Shown here in pieces: positions 1 to 5,352 of a stretch of DNA of 6,912 nt. The DNA is taken from the NCBI GenBank assembly GCA_028705705.1, contig JAQWCZ010000106.1:1-6912 (forward strand), given 5' to 3'. This stretch comes from Paludibacter sp. (lineage in GTDB: Bacteria; Bacteroidota; Bacteroidia; Bacteroidales; Paludibacteraceae). Position 1 is the first letter of the stretch. Each line of letters starts with the position of its first letter. A program made the translations under genes and the position numbers. The notes under the pieces were generated by a model. It was not told where the DNA came from, did no database searches, and saw only the letters and a program-made list of their open reading frames with translations.

Positions 1-5
1 AAAAA

Positions 6-36
6 TTTCGTTTCTTTCATTACGAAACTACTTTTG
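6..36 (+). promoter_or_regulatory. Candidate Bacteroidota-type promoter with an inverted repeat
   Basis: TACTTTTG at 29-36 matches the Bacteroidetes primary sigma -7 consensus TAnnTTTG exactly. A TTTC at 6-9, near the -33 TTTG element, lies 19 bases upstream, which fits the usual spacing. Transcription would begin a few bases after 36, leaving a leader of about 25 bases before the ATG at 68. An inverted repeat, TTTCGT (6-11) and ACGAAA (22-27) with a 10-base spacer, sits between the two promoter elements, where a repressor operator could lie. The short motif could occur by chance in AT-rich DNA, and the repeat could instead belong to the end of an upstream gene outside the window. Confidence 0.4.
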
Positions 37-67
37 TAACATTAAATAAATAAAAATCATAAATAAT

Positions 68-1225
68 ATGATTCATATAACATCAAAAGAAGGGACACAC
101 ACCATAAGCGAAATTCACCAGCAACCCAAGATGTGGTTAAAAGAATTTGATCTGATTTATCAGGAAAAAAATAGTATCGAAACATTTCTTTCAAAAAATA
201 ACATTTCGAAAGATGCTGAGATAATTCTTACAGGTGCCGGAACATCTGCCTATATAGGTAATATTCTTACTTATATCTTACCTTTAAAAGGTTATAAAAA
301 CTGTAAAGCAGTCGCTACAACTGACCTTATCACACATCCGGATGCATTTTTCAGTTCTGAAAAGAATATTGTTTTAGTTTCTTTTGCCCGTTCAGGTAAT
401 AGTCCGGAAAGTCTGGCTGCAGTTGAAATAGTAAATAAAATTGCGAAGAAAGCCCTTCATATCATTATTACATGTAATGAAATGGGGGAGTTAGTTAAAA
501 ACGCTCAGCATGACAATTCTTTAATTTTACTGCTACCACCTGACACAAATGATAAAAGTCTGGCTATGACCAGTAGCTTTACAACCATGTTAGTGGCACT
601 GTTACTCTTGATTAATGTGAATAAAATCGAAGATCAGCTCAATAAGATCAATGCAATTAGCGTGAGTGCAAAAAATATGTTAGACAAATATGCCTTTTTA
701 ATTGAAAAAATTGCCTCATTAAATTTCAAACGAGCTGTTTTCCTGGGATCAGGAGAATTAAAAGGTATTGCGGAAGAATGTCAACTTAAATTACAGGAGC
801 TTACTGACGGAAAAGTAATTTGTAAATTTGATTCATTCTTAGGATTCAGACATGGTCCCAAAGCGGTTATCAATAATGAAACCCTGATCGTTTATCTGTT
901 TTCTACAAATGAATTTGTTCGTCAATATGAAATTGATCTGGTAAAACAAATTAACGCTAACAACAATGTAACCGCTCAGATTGCTATTTCAGCAGGACAA
1001 TCATTGAAAATTGAAAGGGTAAAGTTTGATCTCGAATTAGTTATGGATCATTCCTTTGAAACATCAGGAGAATATTCTTTTATACCTTATGTTCTGATTG
1101 GACAAACACTGGGATATTATAAGTCGTTATTTCTTGGCCTTGATCCTGACAATCCTTCTGTTTCTGGTAATATCTCGCGTGTTGTTGAGGGAGTTACAAT
1201 TTATAACAATTACTTTCTTGTATAA
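68..1225 (+). CDS. agaS: SIS-domain sugar-phosphate isomerase/deaminase, AgaS-like
   Basis: This 385-residue cytosolic protein carries two SIS (sugar isomerase) domains, the architecture of AgaS and of the isomerase half of GlmS. The first domain shows GAGTSAYIG at about 56-64 and the phosphate-binding SFARSGNSPES at about 105-115, with MTSSFT at 167-172. The second shows LGSGELKGIAEE at about 226-237, LQELTDG at 242-248 and RHGPK at 261-265. These blocks and the length are typical of AgaS, known in proteobacteria as galactosamine-6-phosphate deaminase/isomerase giving tagatose-6-phosphate plus ammonia. The downstream aldolase subunits and sugar kinase support that role. The ATG at 68 follows an AT-rich leader with no Shine-Dalgarno motif and is the first start in frame after the candidate promoter. 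The stop is TAA, and the next gene begins 13 bases later. The SIS family is broad, so a different amino- or keto-sugar phosphate substrate remains possible. Confidence 0.88.
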   Translation: MIHITSKEGTHTISEIHQQPKMWLKEFDLIYQEKNSIETFLSKNNISKDAEIILTGAGTSAYIGNILTYILPLKGYKNCKAVATTDLITHPDAFFSSEKNIVLVSFARSGNSPESLAAVEIVNKIAKKALHIIITCNEMGELVKNAQHDNSLILLLPPDTNDKSLAMTSSFTTMLVALLLLINVNKIEDQLNKINAISVSAKNMLDKYAFLIEKIASLNFKRAVFLGSGELKGIAEECQLKLQELTDGKVICKFDSFLGFRHGPKAVINNETLIVYLFSTNEFVRQYEIDLVKQINANNNVTAQIAISAGQSLKIERVKFDLELVMDHSFETSGEYSFIPYVLIGQTLGYYKSLFLGLDPDNPSVSGNISRVVEGVTIYNNYFLV

Positions 1226-1238
1226 AAATTAAATAAAT

Positions 1239-2468
1239 ATGGCGTTAACGGAAAATATATTAAAACAAATTGTTATTTTAGAGGCGGAAACAGGTATAAA
1301 AAGAACTTTATTTGCAGTATGTCCCAATTCTACCTCTGTTATTAAAGCGGCTTTCAGGGCTGCAAAACGGAATAATGCACCCATTAAATTTGCCGCGACC
1401 CTCAATCAGGTCGATGGAGATGGAGGATATACCGGCCTTACACAACAAGAATTTATTAAGCTATTGAAAATTGAAGCCGATGCTGTTAATTACAACGGAC
1501 CTTATATTGCCGCTATCGATCATGGTGGTCCGTGGTTAAAAGATATTCAGTCAATTGAAAGATGGGATACCGAACGTGCAATGAATGCTGTTAAAAAATC
1601 ATTCGAAGATGCTATTATCGCCGGGTATCACCTGATTCATGTTGACCCTACAGTTGATATTTTTCTTCCCAAAGGGGAAATTATTGATATTAAAATAGTG
1701 GCTGCACGTACGGTTGAACTGATGGTACATGCAGAATTATTCAGAAGAAAAAATAATATCGCGCCCATTTCTTATGAAGTTGGGACAGAAGAGGTTCATG
1801 GCGGACTGGCAGATGAAACTGTTTTTGACACCTTTATCATTGAATTAAAAAATGGTTTGAAAGCTGCCGGCTTTGAAGATGTTTGGCCGTGTTTTATTGT
1901 TGGAAAAGTAGGTACTGATTTGCATACCACAACTTTTGACAAAGAAGTTGCCTTGCAATTAACTCAGAAAGTGAAACAATTTGGAAGTTATATTAAAGGG
2001 CATTATACGGATGGCGTTACCAATCCTGAGGATTATCCGCTTTGTGGTATGGGTGCTGCCAATGTAGGACCAGAGTTCACAATCAGTGAATACGATGCCT
2101 TGGTTGAACTGGAAGAAAAAGAAATTGAATTGAGTAAAGATAAAGGCATAGCGCAACTATCAAATATCAAAAACACTTTGTGGCGTCTGGTATATGATTC
2201 AAACAGATGGAAAAAATGGTTGCAGGAAGATGAACAGGGAAAGGATTTTAGTCAATTGACGGAAGAAAGAAAAAACTGGCTTGTTAAAACAGGATGCCGT
2301 TATATCTGGCAACATCCGGAAGCTGTTGTAGCTCGCTACCGCCTGTATGAAAATTTGAATCGCCATGGTATTGATGCTGAATCGGTGGTTTTGGGAAAAA
2401 TTGAACACGACATGGACAAGTATTTCTATGCTTTCAATCTGGTTAATTTAAATAGTTTATTAAAATGA
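1239..2468 (+). CDS. kbaZ: Tagatose-bisphosphate aldolase non-catalytic subunit, GatZ/KbaZ-like
   Basis: This 409-residue protein belongs to the GatZ/KbaZ family, TIM-barrel-like proteins that stabilise and activate the class II aldolase GatY/KbaY and were once misnamed tagatose-6-phosphate kinases. From memory of the E. coli KbaZ sequence, matching blocks are FAVCPNSTSV (25-34), NQVDGDGGYTGLT (56-68), IDHGGPW (93-99), YEVGTEEVHGG (179-189), VWPCFIV (215-221), GHYTDGVTNPEDY (254-266) and NVGPEFT (275-281). It is clearly divergent: E. coli has DHLGP where this protein has DHGGP, and HSTDYQ where it has HYTDGV. Its length is close to the roughly 420-430 residues usual for the family. The ATG at 1239 lies 13 bases after agaS with no Shine-Dalgarno motif. 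Its TGA overlaps the start of the kinase gene (ATGA, 2465-2468), which suggests translational coupling. An accessory role for the aldolase at 3412-4233 is inferred from family and linkage. Confidence 0.85.
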   Translation: MALTENILKQIVILEAETGIKRTLFAVCPNSTSVIKAAFRAAKRNNAPIKFAATLNQVDGDGGYTGLTQQEFIKLLKIEADAVNYNGPYIAAIDHGGPWLKDIQSIERWDTERAMNAVKKSFEDAIIAGYHLIHVDPTVDIFLPKGEIIDIKIVAARTVELMVHAELFRRKNNIAPISYEVGTEEVHGGLADETVFDTFIIELKNGLKAAGFEDVWPCFIVGKVGTDLHTTTFDKEVALQLTQKVKQFGSYIKGHYTDGVTNPEDYPLCGMGAANVGPEFTISEYDALVELEEKEIELSKDKGIAQLSNIKNTLWRLVYDSNRWKKWLQEDEQGKDFSQLTEERKNWLVKTGCRYIWQHPEAVVARYRLYENLNRHGIDAESVVLGKIEHDMDKYFYAFNLVNLNSLLK

Positions 2469-3415
2469 GAGAATTCGATGTATTGGCTTTAGGAGAATTA
2501 AATGCAGATTTGATTTTAAATAAAATTGACGGCGAGCCTGAAATTGGAAAAGAAAAATTTGCAGAAGACATGATTCTCACACTCGGTAGCTCGACTGCAA
2601 TTTTTGCAGCTAACATCGCCTCACTGGGGGCACGAACTGCATTTGTGGGTATGATTGGCAGAGACAGTTTCGGACAACTTGTTAAATCCAGTTTACAAGT
2701 CAAGGGAGTTGACACTTCCTTGTTAATTGAGACAAACAAAGCTGCCACCGGTGCTACTATTGTATTGAATTACAACGAAGACCGGGCTATGGTTACCTAT
2801 CAGGGAACCATGGATATGATGAGTTTTGCTGATATCAACAAAGATGTTTTCAACCGTACAAAACATGTACACATTTCATCCATATTTCTCCAGTCGGGCA
2901 TTAAAAAGGATTTAATTGAAATTCTTTCGTTTGCACAAAAATGTGGTGTAACTACATCGCTCGACACTCAATGGGATCCGGTTGAAAAATGGGACTTTGA
3001 TTATCAGCATATTTTACCGCTGGTGAGTGTGTTTATTCCCAATGAAAAAGAATTATTACTGCTAACTGCATCTGAAAATCTGGAAGAAGCAATTGAAAAA
3101 ATCAAGCCTTATATTAATACTTGTGTCATTAAAAGAGGCAGCAAAGGTTCTTTGTTAATTCAAAAAGACGCTAAAAACGATATGCCTGCTTTTCTGAACA
3201 CGGAGGTTGTTGATGCGATTGGTGCAGGGGACAGTTTTAATGCCGGATTTATTTCTCAGTTTATTCAGGGGAAATCATTTATTGAATGCCAGCGTTTCGG
3301 CAATTTAACAGGGGCTATTAATACTACTGCCGCGGGAGGAACCGGAGCTTTCACCTCAAAGGAAAACATCATTCAGATTGCTAAAGAAAAATTCAACCAG
3401 AATATTAAAATATGA
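2465..3415 (+). CDS. PfkB-family carbohydrate kinase, probable tagatose-6-phosphate kinase
   Basis: This 316-residue protein is a ribokinase/PfkB-fold sugar kinase of normal family length. The N-terminal strand has ALGELNADLI (8-17) with the substrate-facing N13-x-D15. GSSTAIFAANIASLG (41-55) and FVGMIGRDSFG (60-70) form the first PfkB signature region. PNEKEL (192-197) precedes the nucleotide-binding half, VIKRGSKGSL (221-230) follows, and DAIGAGDSFNAGF (250-262) is the second signature, with anion hole GAG and catalytic base D256. It would phosphorylate a sugar or sugar phosphate with ATP in the cytosol. Lying between the two aldolase subunit genes and overlapping each by four bases, it best fits tagatose-6-phosphate 1-phosphorylation to tagatose-1,6-bisphosphate. 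Because no other kinase is visible, a role on free GalNAc or another hexose cannot be excluded; PfkB specificity cannot be read from the sequence by eye. Confidence 0.85.
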   Translation: MREFDVLALGELNADLILNKIDGEPEIGKEKFAEDMILTLGSSTAIFAANIASLGARTAFVGMIGRDSFGQLVKSSLQVKGVDTSLLIETNKAATGATIVLNYNEDRAMVTYQGTMDMMSFADINKDVFNRTKHVHISSIFLQSGIKKDLIEILSFAQKCGVTTSLDTQWDPVEKWDFDYQHILPLVSVFIPNEKELLLLTASENLEEAIEKIKPYINTCVIKRGSKGSLLIQKDAKNDMPAFLNTEVVDAIGAGDSFNAGFISQFIQGKSFIECQRFGNLTGAINTTAAGGTGAFTSKENIIQIAKEKFNQNIKI

Positions 3416-4233
3416 CTTTACAGGAAAAACTCAAACAATGTCAACAGGAAGGTAAGGCTTTATTAGCAACCAATTTCTACAATTTCGAAACACTGAAAAG
3501 TGTTTTGGTTGCTGCTTCCAATGTTCAAGCCCCTGTTATTCTTCAGCTTACCCGTTCATCAATAGCATATATGGGCTTGAATGAAGCTGTTGCATTGGGT
3601 CGTGCCGGTTTGTCAGATTACGGAGTCGAAGGTTGGATTCATCTTGATCATGGTGATTCAATTGAGTTGGTTAAACAATGTCTTGATGCCGGATTTGATT
3701 CTGTGATGATCGATGCCAGTGAAAAATCCATACAGGAAAACATTCGCATCAGTGCTGAAGTGGTTAAACTGGCTCAATCTTATGGGGCAAATGTGGAAGC
3801 CGAATTGGGTTATGTGGCAAAATTAGGTCAGGAACAGGAAGGTGGATTCACTACAGCCGAAGAAGCCTCGATGTTTGTAGCGCAAACCGGTGTTGATGCG
3901 TTGGCAATTGCCATTGGTTCAGCTCATGGATTTTATAAATCAACACCCAAACTGGATATTGAACGATTAAAGGAAATTCGCCGGGCTACTGAGGTGGCGC
4001 TGGTGCTACACGGAAGTTCAGGGATTCCACATGACATTGTCAGAGAGGCTATTCGCAATGGTATTGTTAAAGTAAACCTGGCAACTGAAATTAAGGATAC
4101 TTTCATGCGGGCATTAAAAAATACTTTGCATGATTCCAGTGAAATTGATTTGAGAAAAGTTTTTCCCAAAGCCATTGCTCCTGTTATTGAATTGTTGATT
4201 GAAAAATACCGTGTAGTAAATCTGACACAATAA
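3412..4233 (+). CDS. kbaY: Class II tagatose/fructose-bisphosphate aldolase catalytic subunit, GatY/KbaY-like
   Basis: This 273-residue protein is a zinc-dependent class II aldolase, slightly shorter than the roughly 285 residues of E. coli GatY/KbaY. Family landmarks run in order: NFYNFET (21-27), PVILQLTRSS (41-50), HLDHGDS (77-83) with catalytic D79 and Zn ligand H80, SVMIDAS (97-103), VEAELGYV (128-135), AIGSAHGFY (167-175) with Zn ligand H172, VLHGSSGIP (198-206) with Zn ligand H200, and KVNLATEI (220-227), part of the phosphate/substrate site. All expected metal and catalytic residues are present, so it should be active. It would cleave tagatose-1,6-bisphosphate to glycerone phosphate and glyceraldehyde-3-phosphate. 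The linked GatZ/KbaZ-type subunit argues for tagatose- rather than fructose-bisphosphate, but both share this fold. Its ATG overlaps the kinase stop (ATGA, 3412-3415), and the stop is TAA. Confidence 0.9.
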   Translation: MTLQEKLKQCQQEGKALLATNFYNFETLKSVLVAASNVQAPVILQLTRSSIAYMGLNEAVALGRAGLSDYGVEGWIHLDHGDSIELVKQCLDAGFDSVMIDASEKSIQENIRISAEVVKLAQSYGANVEAELGYVAKLGQEQEGGFTTAEEASMFVAQTGVDALAIAIGSAHGFYKSTPKLDIERLKEIRRATEVALVLHGSSGIPHDIVREAIRNGIVKVNLATEIKDTFMRALKNTLHDSSEIDLRKVFPKAIAPVIELLIEKYRVVNLTQ

Positions 4234-4239
4234 ACAGAA

Positions 4240-5250
4240 ATGCTTATGAATAAATCAATTCCCATATCGCTTATTTTACTGTTACTGACTTTCCCATCCT
4301 CAATAATCAGAAGTCAACAGTTAACGGATACTTTATTGTTAAAACATTACAGGCCTGTTTCAATTTTTAATATCCCGGAAACAACTGTAGAGAAGGGTAA
4401 ATTTCCGGTAATTGATATTCACTCCCATGATTATGCGCTTGATGATCAACAAATCAGTACTTGGGTAGAAAATATGGATGCTTGTGGAATTGAAAAATCA
4501 CATTTGTTGAGTTGCAACTGGATAGGCAAACCTTTTGAAGAATTTGTAAAAAAATACGCTGCTCATGCTGATAGGTTTGCTTTTTGGACCAGTTTTGATT
4601 ATACAGATTTTAATGAACCGAATTGGACAGAAAAAGCGATTCAGACTTTAATCCGTCACAAAGAACTTGGTGCAGTAGGTGTGGGAGAAATGGGTGATAA
4701 AGGCGATGGTGATTTATATAGTTATCCCACTCAGGGAAAAGGTATCCACATTGATCACCCCAAATTAAAGCCCTTGCTTGAAAAATGTGCAGCGTTAAAC
4801 ATGCCGATTAATATTCACATTGCTGAACCCAAATTGATGTACGAACCATTGAATATTCACAACGATGGCTACATGACTGCTGCGAACTGGCATATTGACA
4901 CAACTAAAGTCAATTTGGGTTATGAAGGCTTGATGCGGTCTTTTGAAAACGCGCTGAAAGCCAATCCTAAAACGATTTTTATTGCTTGTCATTATCTGAA
5001 CATGAATCACGATTTGGAACGTTTGGGAAAATTGCTCGATAAATATCCAAATCTCTATGTTGATATCGCCGGAAGAATGGGTGAATCAGCCGTTACTCCC
5101 CGTGCAACCAGGGCTTTTCTGATTAAATATGCTGACCGGGTTTTATTCGGAACCGATAATGGCATGAGTAAATCCATGTACAGAAATATGTTCAGGATAC
5201 TGGAAACAAAAGATGAACATTTTTATATACCTGATTACGGCTATCATTAG
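4240..5250 (+). CDS. Exported amidohydrolase-2 family TIM-barrel hydrolase, cut short by an in-frame TAG
   Basis: This 336-residue product begins with a signal peptide: Lys at position 5, a hydrophobic core at about 8-19, and probable cleavage near residues 26-28. The mature protein is a metal-dependent amidohydrolase-2 (PF04909-type) barrel. Visible landmarks are VIDIHSHDY (57-65) with the H61-x-H63 pair, GVGEMGDKG (147-155), NIHIAEP (191-197) with H193, FIACHYLN (247-254) with H251, and LFGTDNG (302-308) with D306. The metal-site set is therefore complete. Family members act on amide, ester or carboxylate substrates; I cannot name this one. It follows the aldolase gene by six bases. ATG at 4246 is an equally good start, two codons in. 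The reading frame ends at TAG, but 25 family-like codons follow (see 5248-5328), so the product probably lacks its last helix. Export separates it from the cytosolic enzymes upstream and suggests it works with the downstream lipoprotein hydrolase. Confidence 0.8.
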   Translation: MLMNKSIPISLILLLLTFPSSIIRSQQLTDTLLLKHYRPVSIFNIPETTVEKGKFPVIDIHSHDYALDDQQISTWVENMDACGIEKSHLLSCNWIGKPFEEFVKKYAAHADRFAFWTSFDYTDFNEPNWTEKAIQTLIRHKELGAVGVGEMGDKGDGDLYSYPTQGKGIHIDHPKLKPLLEKCAALNMPINIHIAEPKLMYEPLNIHNDGYMTAANWHIDTTKVNLGYEGLMRSFENALKANPKTIFIACHYLNMNHDLERLGKLLDKYPNLYVDIAGRMGESAVTPRATRAFLIKYADRVLFGTDNGMSKSMYRNMFRILETKDEHFYIPDYGYH

Positions 5251-5328
5251 TCATACAGTGGCATGTACCTTCCAAAGAAAGTGTTGAAAAAGATTTATTA
5301 TCAAAATGCTAAGAATTTATTTCGTTAA
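5248..5328 (+). other. Severed C-terminal tail of the amidohydrolase, in frame after TAG
   Basis: After the TAG at 5248-5250 the same frame stays open for 25 codons to TAA at 5326-5328. It encodes SYSGMYLPKKVLKK followed by IYYQNAKNLFR. The pattern LP-x-x-VL-x-KIYY-x-NA-x-x-L is the standard last helix of amidohydrolase-2 proteins. These often read YHW at the point where this gene has YH-stop, so a single G-to-A change of TGG to TAG explains the break without any frameshift. With the tail the protein would be 362 residues. The tail fills most of the gap before the next ATG at 5353, leaving only 24 bases, similar to the other spacings in this cluster. Family features are recalled, not aligned. 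Confidence 0.75.
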
Positions 5329-5352
5329 TACCGAATTAAAACACATTATCTT

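Noticed and set aside
1959..2748. Minus-strand open frames at 1959-2156, 2199-2408 and 2443-2748
   Set aside because: They lie opposite well-supported kbaZ and kinase coding sequence, have no recognisable motifs, and look like antisense shadows of AT-rich codons.
3933..4265. Minus-strand open frame of 110 codons
   Set aside because: It is antisense to the conserved C-terminal part of the class II aldolase and shows no domain features of its own.
4795..5010. Minus-strand open frame of 71 codons
   Set aside because: It is fully antisense to the conserved barrel of the amidohydrolase.
5248..5250. Pyrrolysine insertion or a general reassignment of TAG
   Set aside because: No pyl genes, suppressor tRNA or recoding structure is visible, and no other in-frame TAG interrupts a gene here. 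The remaining complete genes end in TAA or TGA, which does not exclude reassignment but gives no positive support.
5251..5352. Terminator or small RNA in the gap between the amidohydrolase and the lipoprotein gene
   Set aside because: No GC-rich hairpin with a T-run is seen, and the gap is mostly explained by the severed coding tail up to 5328.
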